A stretch of DNA of 64,000 nucleotides from Mixophyes australis. Lineage: Eukaryota; Chordata; Amphibia; Anura; Limnodynastidae. The position numbers and the translations under genes were made by a program. The notes under the pieces are model-generated. The model was not told where the DNA came from, did no database searches, and worked only from the letters and a program-made list of their open reading frames with translations. Positions within the stretch are counted from its first letter, which is position 1, and every line of letters begins with the position of its first letter. This document shows, piece by piece, positions 23,715 through 34,199 of the stretch. The stretch covers positions 63,819,705 through 63,883,704 of the forward strand of contig JAVHZZ010000002.1 in NCBI GenBank assembly GCA_036250195.1, given 5' to 3'.

Positions 23715-24210
23715 TATTAAAGTAATAATTTAATTTCTTCAGCAAAAGAAACTTTAAGAATGAAATTATATCATTGTTTATTTACAAAAGAAAAGCTTGC
23801 GCTGTGATAATATCACTCTAATTTTCAGTCTCTGAAGAGTCTGTCCATTCACAGACCAGACACTTTTTATCAATCACAAAAGTAGGTGGTATTACAAATC
23901 ACAAATGTCATATTACAATTGGCTGAGATGGCATATAGGCGTGTCTTGGTCCTTTTTGCTCCCCTGGATTCAATGGAGATTTTGGAGAAATTCTTGCAAC
24001 TCTTTGTTCACCATCTCTGATTAGAAACATCTGTTCTTTAAATTAACTCCTTCATTCCTGTTCATATCCCTCTCATCAGCTCACATGCAAGGATCCAAAA
24101 TACATAATAAAACCACATCAAATATAAATGATATACTAAAATAAGATAAAACAATGTAAATATTTTCAAGTTAATAAATTGTCTTCATCCAAAATAAAAC
24201 CTCTTTGACA
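23715..24210 (-). repeat. 5' LTR of the provirus
   Basis: Direct copy of 17701-18156 with an extra segment of about 44 bp (ATCATTGTTTATTTACAAAA and onward). The minus-strand start TGTCAAAGAGG abuts the GATA target duplication at 24211-24214. The far end has AATA in place of AACA before the short spacer and primer site. Confidence 0.88.
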
Positions 24211-24214
24211 GATA

Positions 24215-26516
24215 GAACATGTGTCAACAATATAGAATATTCTACTACAGTTCTTCAAGTCTAACAGGTTCATCCGTCCAATGCATGTCTTTAAGCACAG
24301 ACAACATTTAAACACTGCATGTTCACCAATAACATCATCAACCTGAGTTAAAATATACATTCCAATAATATGAACATTTCCTTTCTTCCACACTTGTGTG
24401 GCAGGCTATTGTCTGTTTGTTCTTCCCAGTCTTCCAATACTCAAGTTTCTTTGTATGTGAAACAGTGATCGGTTTGCCAAATATTGGGAGACTCCAAACT
24501 AAGGGACCTAGCTGTGACCTCCTACCCTATAATTCGGGTACCTCAGGAATATTTAGTGGAAAGAGAACTAATCCTACTTGATATAGTCTCTGAGGCACTG
24601 GAGAGCACACCCAGCACTGTTTGGTCTAAAACCTTACCCACCCAAGAATGATAATCATTCTCAAGGATGCCTGCTCATGTCCAAATATTACTGGACTGGC
24701 ATCACTGTACCTCTCTTTAACTATGGAGTCAACGTACTTACGGACACAATACTCCTCAGACAATAGCCCCTCGCACTTTCTCCAAGCTCCAAGGTTTCCA
24801 AATTTTCCTTTACCCCTTTACCCCCTACCTGTACCAGCCTCTTTCACCTGTCTACAATCGAAAGAATTGATTGTCCTGAAAAGGGAATGAGATGAGAAAA
24901 ACACAGAACAGGAAAAACTGCCACTTCATGCTGGACAACTGTCTTTGCAAAGTCCTTGGCTCAGGTGTTGCTAACTGCAATCGGGGCCTCCCAGAACAGA
25001 TTCACGAGTGTAATTGGAACCTTCTCTGGGTGTTGGCTCCTCTGCAGTGGATGGAATGGGTACTAGTGTCTCTCTGCTACCCCTAAAAACATGATTCTGG
25101 TAGTCAACACTTGGTACCTGTCTGTCAAATAATCTGAGCATAGGAAATTACAGTTCCACAACTTACTCTCCCGGTCCAACATCCTGACAGTTAGTGTAAC
25201 TTTTCAGGAGACAGTGTTTTGAATGTTCTCGGTTGCTGTCTCACTATTTACTTCTCCTCTCAAGGTCTAGACCAGTCTCTCAATTACAAACTCGTCACAA
25301 GAAAAGTCAAAAACATTTCAAAAGACAACAGGTTAAGAGGCAGCTCAGGTGTAATCTTGGTAGTGGGGAGGACTAGTGGCCAAAGCTACCAGCCACTTCA
25401 ATCAAGTTTCAACCCTCATTCTATTCAATTCATTTTGGCTAGTACCGTTACTTTTTTTTCACACTGGTTTGTGGCTAATTGTTATCCCTTGTTATCCCTA
25501 TCACCTTTTCTAACTTTAGGGCTATCACATTGAATAACAAAAGCCCTGAGTATGACACAGTAATACATTAGAAACATTTCAATACACCTTTACACGGATA
25601 AATTTCATCGGTACACCAGTGCATACTTGAGGATCCTGCAAGGTGGTAATTGGATGACGTGGATTTGTTTTCCCTGGATAAATTCTTCAGGCAACAAAAA
25701 TAATCATATATTAACTAATATGTGTGTACATGCGTGTGTACACAGTTTAAAACAATAAAACAAAAAACAAAACAAAACATGGATTTGCCAGCTGTCACAT
25801 AAAACCTTGCTGTCTATTTGACAGCCATGTACAGTAATGTGTGTAAGTGTGGGCTTTACTAGCAGCTACTTTAGTTGTTAACTGCGTCACTGTCACAAGT
25901 CCTCCATGTAATGTTCTACTTATGTACTACCATTGTTATATAAGTTTTTCAGTCAGCTCAACATCGCCCCCTAGACTAGAAAAATGCTGAAGACCAACGT
26001 ATATCAATTGATTTTCCCTCTGCCAACTCACATGCTATTTTCAATCCCACACGTTCAGCTACTTGGTGAGAAGGTCAATGGGGTCTATCTCTATAAAACT
26101 TTCTTCAAATATAACAGTATCCAGTACATTTCTGTCTAACAGTAAAAAAATATAAAACATGAACAATTTTACATTTTCTAGGGTTTCACATTATGTCATA
26201 TCTTGTGGTAAAAATCCTACTCCAATGTTCTACACAGAGATGCATATCTGTATGTCTAACCTCCAGCGATCTCCTGTCCCACCCTTTGTGCATATATATA
26301 AAGGCACACTTTGCACAGGAGACAAAAAGGCAGATATGCAATCTATAAAACATGAATCATATTTCCACAACAAAAAAACTTTTATGCTTAAAATCCGCAG
26401 CTTCTATACACATAAAAACAAACCCCTAGACACTTCTGTGACTTATGTCAATCTATTGTGTGTATCACTGACTCCGTCTGATGTCACAAATGTCTTAGCC
26501 CCATCAATGAGACCGT
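24215..26516. other. unclassified DNA between provirus and DNA transposon
   Basis: No domain was recognised. Plus-strand frames of 60-104 codons (24396-24581, 24892-25086, 25219-25533) overlap nothing identifiable. The orphan gag frame at 28.9 kb reads minus, so this region might hold decayed pol of a second retrovirus, but I could not identify any motif. Confidence 0.4.
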
Positions 26517-28058
26517 GGGGTAAATTTATCAAGGTGCGATTTTGCAAAATCAGCGATTTTCTCAGGAGAGTTGAAACTCGCAGATGTATGAAGCTGAGAT
26601 TTCATGCAAAATCGCCAGAGTTGTGTTTCTGTCAAAATCGCTATTTGCAAAATCGCCAGAGATCAAACTCCCGACTGTTTGCCACTAGCGTGGAAAAATC
26701 ACTGAATACTGTAAATAGACATATTGCAATGAGCTAAGTTCATTGCGTAGCGGAGTTCCTAGCTAGCTAGGAGCTGTTTGCGGTGGCTCCTCCCTTTTTT
26801 ATTTTTCTGCAATCAAGACAGAAGATTCGTGGGATGTACAAATATAGGCCCCTCCTAGGTGAAGAACTGAAGACTTCAATCAACAATGGCCCCTCCCTGG
26901 GCGAAGAAATTAGCAGATTACAGGACATTTGGAAGGACATTTGGAAGTACATATATCTTTGGATACAAATTTATTTTGGACTTGGTTTACAGACATTTTG
27001 GGATTGAAAGATGCTGACAAGAGGTGAAAACTTCATTGGTGAGTATCAGGGAATTTATTATTGTTAATAAAAAAATATGGTGTAAATGAGGGTGTTTACT
27101 GTGTTTTTGTGGGTTTATTATTTTTAATAAATCCTAGTGGTTTTAATGAGGGTGTGGTGGTTGTGTAAACATTTTTTTTTGTTGAACTACAGGTCCCAGC
27201 AAGCCGTGGATATCAGGGCATGTTGGCACTTGTGGTTCTCCAAGTCCCTGGTTGCAATGGGTATGCTGGTGCTTGTAGTTATACAAGTAGCAGCATGGCC
27301 ACAATATTTTGGGTAACCTGGCTGGCTGGGACTTGTAGTTCCACAAAACAAAATGGAGTCTGTTTGTTTTTTTAACCATATATTCGCTGTTATTACCCTA
27401 CACCCACCGCCCAGGGGTGTAGGAAGAACCCAAGTGCTATCAGCACTTGGCTCGGTGTCCATAGGGGGGGCCCGCTCGTTTTTTTGGGCGGACCCCACTC
27501 CCTAGGGAATCCAGCCCAGCGCTGAACAGCCTGGGGATGGTTAGTTATTATGGCAGGGGGACCCCTGCCGCGTGTCCCCCTGCTATAGTGCTTCCAACCC
27601 CGGCTGGTTTGCCTAGTGCTGGTTAAGTGAAAATCGGGGGGACCCCATGCAAAATTTTTACCCGATTTTAACGGAACCAGCAGTAGTCAGGCAGCACTAG
27701 GGTTAAGCATGAATAGAGGGAGGACCCCACGCTTTTTATTTTTTGAAACTTTTATCTATTCTTTACAGTTTTTACAACCTCCGGAGCTCTGGCAGCTGTA
27801 TGACAGGCATTGTAACAGTGATGTGTATACAACACGCTGCTACAACACAGCAGAGTTTGCCAAATACGGGAGTGTTTGACAAACACAGGAGTGTTTGAAA
27901 TTGCTGCAAATCGCCGGAGATGACCAGCGATTTTGAAGATCAGGGTAAAAATCGCAGCTACATACATTTGATGAGTTTGGGACTAAATCGCGGGTTAGCA
28001 CCTGCGATGTGCCGCAATTTTAACACGCTGGCAAAATCGGACCTTGATACATTTCCCC
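26517..28058. mobile_element. non-autonomous DNA transposon, 1.54 kb
   Basis: The ends are inverted copies about 28 bp long: GGGGTAAATTTATCAAGGTG on the left and, in reverse complement, GGGGAAATGTATCAAGGTCC on the right, both continuing into CGATTTTG. Internal palindromic words such as CTTGTAGTT/AACTACAGG and repeated CAGCATG/CATGCTG-type blocks (27180-27340) are common in tetrapod MITEs. No transposase frame is present; the longest minus frames (27143-27498) are low-similarity and overlap the internal repeats. No clear target duplication is seen. The ends resemble PIF/Harbinger-type MITEs, but this is uncertain. Confidence 0.7.
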
Positions 28059-28922
28059 TCATGTCTACGTCTTTTTGTATCTCTATACAAGAAAAGAGTG
28101 AAATACTAACAGAGATGTAAAGCATGAGAAATAGGAAAGCGAAGAAATGATAAGAATGCAAGAATTTGAAAACAAACAGAAAAGAAGAAAAGGAGATTTT
28201 ACAGCAAACATTACAGCTGGATTGGACACTATGGGAAAATGGCTCTATTTTATTCCACTAATCCTTTTAGCTATTTGCTAAACTATGACCCATCCCCGTA
28301 CTTAACTAGGGGGTCTTACGTCAACCGTGCAATCCATTGTCGTCCGTCGTTAGCTCATATGGAACTCGGTATCACCATAACTATATACCTTTGTGACAGA
28401 CTTCCTGGCTTATAATAGAGAAGTGCAAAATTAACTCTTAGTGACTCATACTTAGTATCTCACATGTGTTTTTATCTGAAATACATAAAACGACATTTAG
28501 AGCAAAGTATGTACATACTTCATTTTTGAATAATGACTCTCAGCCAAACAAATTATCATGAGCCACTGCAGCCTAAAACAAAGTGTGTTACAATGCTCCA
28601 TTGTTAATTAGTCTTTCAAGAGTAATTTTTCCACTTCTCCATCCCACCCTTTAATCACTAAGCCTATATTTCTTTTGTTTATCCTTATCTACGAAAAAGA
28701 AAAGACAAGATAGTTATTTTTAAACAACAAAGGAAACAAACATTTTCATTCCTTACTATCGGCCAGCGATCAGGAAAGCAAACGTACGACAAAATAAAAC
28801 AAACAAGCAATAACAACAAAGTATACTTTTAAATCAGTTTTTTTCTAAACCTGCACACTGATACTTACCACAGATTAACATTTACCCCGCCTGGTTGTAG
28901 GACTACAGGTATGACCTGACCT
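28059..28922. other. unclassified AT-rich DNA
   Basis: No gene or repeat recognised in this 0.86 kb between the DNA transposon and the gag remnant. Confidence 0.5.
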
Positions 28923-29333
28923 CTAGAGTTGGCTATAGTTCTCCCTCAAAGCATTTCTTGCTGTGAGGTGTGCAGGCAACTGTTGGGAAACCTCTGAGTC
29001 TTGTGTGCACCTTCTCTGTGGGTGTCTATGTGATTCCCCCTTAGGTGGCCCAAGTCTCTTTGCTTCCGCTCTTGTCATTGTACAGTCCCTTGCTTGGTGT
29101 CCTGTTTTAGTGCATATAAAACACTTCCTTAACTCATGTTGTTTCTTTTCCTTAAAGCAGATGTTATTATACTTTGGTCGTGTGTGCAGTCCCTCTAGTG
29201 CTTGGATACTCACCATCATTAACCTATCATTTAGTGTCCCTTTCTGTTTATTTATATTTCTTACCAATTCCCTCTGGAGGGGTGAAGACCACACGGGTAA
29301 GCAGTGTGGAAATTTCATTGTTTTGAATACCAT
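28923..29333 (-). pseudogene. retroviral gag remnant with one zinc knuckle
   Basis: A 136-codon minus frame has a single CCHC knuckle, CFICTKTGHQARDC (C-x2-C-x4-H-x4-C) at residues 72-85, preceded by a basic/polar stretch and followed by a basic Arg/Lys/His-rich tail. This is the nucleocapsid end of Gag; one knuckle with a basic tail fits gammaretrovirus-like elements. It reads in the same direction as the provirus at 17.7-24.2 kb but lies 4.7 kb outside its 5' LTR, beyond the integration duplication, so it belongs to another element. No capsid or protease was found next to it, and flanking LTRs were not identified. Confidence 0.65.
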
Positions 29334-29989
29334 TCAGTCAGCCACAATACTGCCCACGCAAATGAGAACTGGACAACAATTGTATTATATTAACTTGATT
29401 AAGATCTGCAGGATATATAATTGTGGTCACTGAAAAATATTCCTAACTATCTTAACAACCCACAAGGTGTTTAAATGTTTGCAAACTGAGCTACCTTCGA
29501 AGGAATATACATATATTTTTGAGCTGCGACAAGTTTTTTGTATTGGAATTAAGAACAATACCAATTGCGATTAGTTAAATTAATTACCTCAGTACTGAAG
29601 GTTCCTTCAATGCACCAAATATGATATACCTGATGGTACAATAGTAAATTGGTGGTATGTCTATATTTATTCTTGTATTTTAATTTGTATAGATGTTCAT
29701 AATAGTCTTTGATGAATAAACATTGTATACATTTTTTATATTTAGTAGAGATTTCCTTTTTGTTTTTTTGAGAGAGGTATATTGACGACGGCCGGGATGT
29801 CAGGGCACAGAAAGACGCGAGTCGCTGCAGTGCCTGAAGCTGCCGCGACTCGTGACATTGAACTGCTAAACTTTTGGTTTTGCAAAATAAATTGCTTGTG
29901 CTTTGCAACCACACAAATCGCATAGACAATGCTTATTTGAAAATGATGAAATTACTTTAATAATGACAATGTATTTTGTATGTAAACTT
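29334..29989. other. non-coding DNA with the inverted repeat partner of 16569-16673
   Basis: Bases 29858-29960 are the inverted copy of the repeat at 16569-16673. A short GC-rich island (29785-29850, containing CGACTCGTGAC and GAGTCGCTGCAG) interrupts otherwise AT-rich sequence. No gene is supported. Confidence 0.5.
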
Positions 29990-30380
29990 GTAATGTAATC
30001 TCAATATGTGCTTTGCTAAATGACATGAGTCTGAACCTATGCAAGTGTCAATAGTCTGTTGAAATTAGTCAGGCCCAGGGACAGATAAGCATCTCTGAGG
30101 AGTTTTTTTGTATGCAGAGGATGTGGACCTGACCGGCCAAGCAGAACGAGCAGAGGTGAGATTCATGCCCTTTGAGATCCCAAATTTTCACTTTGAAATC
30201 CCTGTGTTATTCAGGGAATCAACCTGCCCTGATATTGACAGATTAGGCTAAGTTTTAAATGTGGGGGTGAGAGCTATATGAAAAAGGTTTAAAATCTTCT
30301 GCCTTAGACAATAACATTTTTTTGAGGGGATCTATCTAGATTGAAATGTGCTATTGCTCCCAAAGTGTACGCCTCACACG
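29990..30380 (+). repeat. left arm of a 390-bp inverted repeat pair
   Basis: This segment (TATGTAAACTTGTAATG ... GGATCTATCTAGATTGAAAT ... CCCAAAGTGTAC) matches the reverse complement of 33767-34165 with scattered substitutions. It contains GCTAAATGACATGAGTCTGA and CAGGCCCAGGGACAGATAAG, both present in the partner. The two arms enclose 3.4 kb holding an L2 fragment and a Gmr1-like element. They could be solo LTRs in opposite orientation or a foldback structure. Confidence 0.75.
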
Positions 30381-30419
30381 CCAAGTCTAGGAAGTAGTGA
30401 TTATGGTTTTATTTCCTAT

Positions 30420-30518
30420 TTTATTTCTGAAACTTATTTCCTGCTCGCAGCTCCCTGAGCTGCGAGCTGAAAATCCGGGTTAAAACTACCGTAATAACGG
30501 TAATAGTTTGAATTCCCC
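30420..30518. mobile_element. MITE family C, partial copy
   Basis: The right part of a palindromic MITE is recognisable by GGGTTAAAACTACCGTAATA, ACGGTAATAG and the terminal GAATTCCCCCC. The complete copy is at 36377-36535. The left end is missing or obscured by the inverted repeat arm. Confidence 0.65.
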
Positions 30519-30524
30519 CCTAAG

Positions 30525-31590
30525 GTCACTAATGACCTTCTCCTCGCTAAATCCAAAAGACACTACTCCCTTCTTATCATTTTTGACCTCTCTGCTGCCT
30601 TCAATATCGTTGACCACGCACTCCTTTTGCAAACTCTCACTGTTCTCTCCTGGTTTTCCTCCTACCTCACCAACCGCTCCTTCCCAGTCTCTACACATGA
30701 CTCTACATCCCCCCTCTTCCCTTACCTGTTGACATTCCTCAAGGTACCGTTCTTGGCCCTGCTTTTCTACCTCTACACCTCCTCCCTTGGTATTCTCATC
30801 CGCTCCTTTCACCTCCAGTACCACCTCTATGCTGATGATACCCAAGTTTATCTTTCATCCCCTGACCTCTCCCCTTCCCTTCTGTCTCGTGTCTACTGCT
30901 GTCTCTCGGCTCATCTTGGGTGTCCCAACGCTTCCATAAACTCAATGTTTCCAAGACTAAACTTATCGTCTTCCCCCCTTCCAGGACTTTTCCACCTCCC
31001 TCCCTCTCTATTTCTGTTAATAACACTACCTTTGATTCTGTCCCTCAAGTCCAATGCCTTGGGGTCATCCTTGATTCCTTCCTCTCCTTCAAGCCTCACA
31101 TTCTGTCCCTCTCAAAATCCTGCTACTTCCACCTTTGGAATATATCCAAGATACGCCCCTTTCTCACCACGGAACCTACGAAAACCCTTGTTCACTGACT
31201 TGTAATCTCTCGCCTTGACTACTGTAACCTCCTTCTTTCTGGCCTACCTGATTCTCACCTTGACCCTCTTAAGTCTATCCTCAATGCTGATGAGCACCTC
31301 ATTTTTCTCTCCCTCTATCTGCTGCCTCCCTCAAACAGTCACTACATTGGCTCCCCATTGCCTACAGAATTAAATTTAAACTCCTCACCCTCACCTTCAA
31401 AGCTCTTAATCAATCCTCCCCTCCCTACATCTCCAATCTCATCTCTACCTACCCTCCTAGCTGCCTCCACTCTGTCTGTGACCGCCGCCTCACTACTTCA
31501 CTGATCACCTCTTCTCACTCCCCTCTCCAGAACTTTGCCCGAGCTGCTCCCCAGCTGTGGAATGATCTTCCACGTTCCATCAGGTTAGCA
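30525..31590 (+). pseudogene. L2/CR1-type LINE reverse transcriptase fragment
   Basis: Across shifting plus frames the C-terminal half of a non-LTR reverse transcriptase can be followed. The order is FDLSAAF followed by VDH at about 30580-30615, [11 protein letters not shown] at about 30652, then [16 protein letters not shown] with the catalytic YADD at about 30826-30865. Later come [28 protein letters not shown] and, after a stop, VISRLDYCN (about 31205-31230). These blocks are characteristic of the L2/CR1 group in the Jockey-like branch. At least three frame changes and several stops are present. Endonuclease and ORF1 are absent, as is normal for 5'-truncated copies. A purine-free C/T bias on this strand produces minus frames that are not genes. 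Confidence 0.85.
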
Positions 31591-31654
31591 TCTAGGGATT
31601 GCAGGTACTGGACTATGATAAACCAAAGGATCTCATTCTCCAGGAACAGTTCCT

Positions 31655-31965
31655 TACACTGTGCCAGCTGAGGTGAAATAATGGGTTGTGGATCGTGACC
31701 CTAAGACATCACAAGAGGCTGCCAGCCTGGCCAACAAGTACACCATTACCAGGGCTCCTGTAATGAAGAAGAGTTGGGGAGTGCCAGGGCACACTATGTG
31801 AAAAGAGAGGCAACCTGGAGGATCAACCCTGAGTTCCCCATCAACCAAACCAGCTGTTGCTGCACCTTTTGGGGGGGCGGGGGCAAAACCTGTTTTGGCA
31901 ACTAGCCACAGGTGTTTTACAGGTGATGAAGTGGGGCACATCAGTGTCAATTGCCCTGAAAAAAA
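31655..31965 (+). pseudogene. Gmr1-like gag C-terminus and broken zinc knuckle
   Basis: A plus frame reads WVVDRDPKTSQEAASLANKY just after a stop at about 31675, matching the last helix of the SCAN-like gag domain in the second copy (WVLDWKPGTLEAAAQLSDQY, near 56390-56460). About 70 codons on, in the same reading phase after further stops, comes HRCFTGDEVGHISVNC. This is the knuckle with its second cysteine replaced by glycine, so it would no longer bind zinc as drawn. A poly-G run at 31871-31880 has probably drifted. Confidence 0.65.
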
Positions 31966-32335
31966 GAAAACAACACTTTCTCCTGTGGGGGGCCCGGCAG
32001 GGAAGCCAGTGCCAGCCGTCCTGTGTGCGGGAGGACCCCAAGAACGCCCCAGAGACAATCTGCAAGCGGTCATGGTAGGACACCAAGTCGCACTTGGGTT
32101 GTTAGACTCTGGCGCAGACCTGACTCTTGTATATTCAGCACTAGTGAACCCAGAAAACATTATTACCTTAAAGGCTATTGCTGTGCAAGGAGTGGGGGCT
32201 TACACTCTGCCGTATCCCTAGCCAGAATGTACCTAGATTGGGAATCTGGTAACGGAATATGAGATGTTGGGGTACTAAAAAATCTGCCTGGCACGGCAGT
32301 GTTAGGGACTGATTTAGGAAGGATGCATGCTGCTT
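31966..32335 (+). pseudogene. Gmr1-like retropepsin protease
   Basis: The aspartic protease motif LGLLDSGADLTLV is intact at about 32091-32130, with the catalytic Asp-Ser-Gly. After a stop and a shift at about 32220 the conserved RMYLDWESGNG block and a VLGTDLG block follow (about 32225-32320), the C-terminal part of the same domain and linker. The family cleaves the gag-pol polyprotein of the element. The downstream 100 codons (32299-32613) are open but unrecognised and end at the MITE. Confidence 0.75.
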
Positions 32336-32588
32336 ATATAAATGAATGTGATGTTATTTCTGATGCACTGGTGCAAACTAACACTATTCTTTCCCAAGTG
32401 GGCTCTGCTAACCAGCATAATGTGAGTGGAAAAATATGTAATGAAATTTCATGTCCTGCTGAAAATACTCATGCAGATTTACAGGTACCTGTGATGCAGG
32501 GAGAGAGATTATGTGCCAATGTGTCTAAAGGTAATACTCCACTGGCTTCTGAATTTGATCAGATCAAAATGCATGCGATTGTGCCTGA

Positions 32589-33038
32589 GGGGCCTATTTA
32601 TCAACAAGTGTAATCTTATTAAAGCACACTTAACGTCATTTAGGCGCAATTTGGAATATCCTTCAAATGCATTATTGTTGCATCGCAGCAGATATTGTGG
32701 ATATCTGCTGTTTTGCATTCTATTTCGTTTTTCTGAGCAGTCACCATCAAATAGTATGGTGACTGCTCCCCAACGCAATTTAACAAGTTCAGAAAATTAG
32801 TAATTTTTGGAAACTTGTTATGTTAATGTACACGCGTACATTAACGTAATTGAAAACTTTCCTAGCTGTCAGCTCTCCTCCGAGCTGAACAGTGCATGTG
32901 TGGAGGGATCACAGTTTATTGTGACTGCTGTCCCTGCTGAAGTTTTTTCATAAATATGAGAAATAGTTCAATCCTTATCAATGCGATAAGAATTGAAGAC
33001 TATTTTTCATTTTATGCGGTTGTTGACAAATGTGCCCC
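32589..33038. mobile_element. MITE inserted in the Gmr1-like element
   Basis: Inverted ends are GGGGCCTATTTATCAACAA on the left and, in reverse complement, GGGGCACATTTGTCAACAA on the right. The flanking trinucleotides are TGA and TAA, close to the T-N-A duplication expected for PIF/Harbinger. The 450 bp unit lies within the coding interval between protease and integrase and is therefore younger than the retroelement. No coding capacity. Confidence 0.75.
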
Positions 33039-33424
33039 TAAATGTGATACCATATTTGCTAATGTTTTAGGTAGTAAGGTCAATTTACTTGTGCCCAGTT
33101 CTGAAGGTGACCCAAAGTATGAAAATGTATCCAATATTTTAGCAGTAGTGATCCAGAGAGCAGCACAAAGGAGCTGTGCAATAACCCCTGCAAGTGTGGA
33201 GGAGTGCTCACTAGAAACTAATCCCCTTCCACCCCCTCCCTCCCTTTCTCCCTACACTTTTAAAGCAGAACAACACACTGATCCCAGTCTATCAACCGTG
33301 AGGGACAGGTCATCAAGTCCTATCTTGAAGGTGAACAATCTTTTGGGAAATTTGTCTTTTGTACAGAGAGAAAAATGTCACGCATATATATCCAGATGTA
33401 ATTGCTGATAGACAGCTAGTGATA

Positions 33425-33790
33425 CCACAGACTCTTGCTGAAAGTGGACCATGAGATTCCCTTAGCAGGACATTTGGGTGTTGCCAGAACCAAAGCTCAT
33501 TTGGTACACAATTTTTACTGGCCTGGCATGCTGACTGACATAGCCAAGTACTGTCGTTCATGCCATGTGTGCCAGTGGTTGGGAAGTCTGGTGACGTGGG
33601 GAGGCATCCTCACATCCCCCTCTCATTCCCCTGCCCGTCAGAACCTTTGAACGGGTTGCTATGAATATTGTGGGTTCTCTAGCAATTCCCAGTAGCTCAG
33701 GGAAAGAGTACATTCTGACTGTAGTGGATTATGCTTCTAGGTACCCTGAAGCAGTAGCCATTGCTACCAAAGTACACTTTGGTAGCAATG
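33425..33790 (+). pseudogene. Gmr1-like integrase, N-terminal and core start
   Basis: The zinc-binding domain is well preserved: VDHEIPLAGHLG gives both histidines and YCRSCHVCQ gives the paired cysteines (about 33440-33580), with FYWPGM between. After a small shift the core begins with FERVAMNIVGSL at about 33645. The position usually held by the first catalytic aspartate is Asn here (AAT for GAT). The next block VVDYASRYPEAVAI at about 33720-33765 keeps the second aspartate. The frame runs into a 34-bp palindrome at 33757-33790 and is lost there, so the third acidic residue is missing. The domain inserts retroelement DNA into the genome; this copy cannot. Confidence 0.85.
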
Positions 33791-34165
33791 GAACATTTCA
33801 ATCTAGATAGATCCCCTCAAGAAAATGCACACGTTTTTGTCTAAAAGATTTAAAACCTTTTTCACATATCTCTAACCCCCACCTTTGGAATTTAGCCTAA
33901 TCTGTCAATGCCAGGGCAGATTGATTCCCAGAATGACACAGGGTTTTCGAAGTGATATGTCTGGCATCTCAGAGGGCATGAATCTCACCTCTGCTCATTC
34001 TGCTTGGCAGGTCAGGTCCACATCGTTTACATACAAAATTCTCCACAAAGATGCTTATCTGTCCCTGGGCCTGGCTGATTTCGAAAGACTATTGACACTT
34101 GCATAGGTTCAGACTCATGTCATTTAGCAATACACACGTTGAAATTACAAGGTTACATACAATAT
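33767..34165 (-). repeat. right arm of the 390-bp inverted repeat pair
   Basis: Reverse complement of 29990-30380 with moderate divergence, sharing GATCTATCTAGATTGAAATG, CAATCTGCCCTGG-type and CCTATGCAAGTGTCAATAGTC blocks. Its inner end merges with the integrase sequence through the palindrome at 33757-33790. Confidence 0.75.
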
Positions 34166-34199
34166 TCATTGTCATACCTGAATATTAAGGGAAAATAAC

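Larger units (their letters stand above)
17701..24210 (-). mobile_element. endogenous retrovirus (provirus), decayed
   Basis: Two direct repeats of 456 and 496 bp behave as LTRs on the minus strand, starting TGTCAAAGAGG and ending with AA(C/T)A. They are flanked by the same tetramer, GATA at 17697-17700 and GATA at 24211-24214, as expected for a 4-bp integration duplication. A primer-binding site follows the 5' LTR and a polypurine tract precedes the 3' LTR. The 5.5 kb interior reads minus, with RNase H and integrase remnants at about 20.0-20.6 kb and an Env-tail-like frame at 18.2-18.4 kb. The order and the 4-bp duplication fit a gamma- or epsilon-type amphibian retrovirus. Every gene is broken, and MITEs and a TA repeat have been inserted or expanded inside. 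Confidence 0.88.
31640..33790 (+). mobile_element. Gmr1-like Ty3/Gypsy element, copy 1 (partial)
   Basis: In order on the plus strand are a gag C-terminus with a zinc-knuckle remnant, a protease with DSG, and an integrase zinc domain plus core start. No reverse transcriptase lies between protease and integrase. In ordinary Gypsy elements RT precedes integrase; integrase ahead of RT is the published hallmark of Gmr1-like elements. The downstream RT is not present because the element ends at a palindromic junction at about 33757-33790. A MITE (32589-33038) splits the protease-integrase interval. Coding blocks shared with the second copy (55.0-58.6 kb) include an A(R)(V/M)YLDW box after the protease. 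Confidence 0.8.

Noticed and set aside
26159..26737. 192-codon plus frame
   Set aside because: It runs across the left end of the DNA transposon at 26517, and neither half shows a domain.
28923..29333. Gag frame as part of the provirus at 17.7-24.2 kb
   Set aside because: The provirus is closed by a matching GATA duplication and a primer site next to its 5' LTR, so this gag lies outside it.
16569..29960. Polinton/Maverick-like element bounded by inverted repeats
   Set aside because: No polymerase B, capsid, ATPase or retroviral-type integrase of such elements is visible between the repeats, and no 6-bp target duplication was found.
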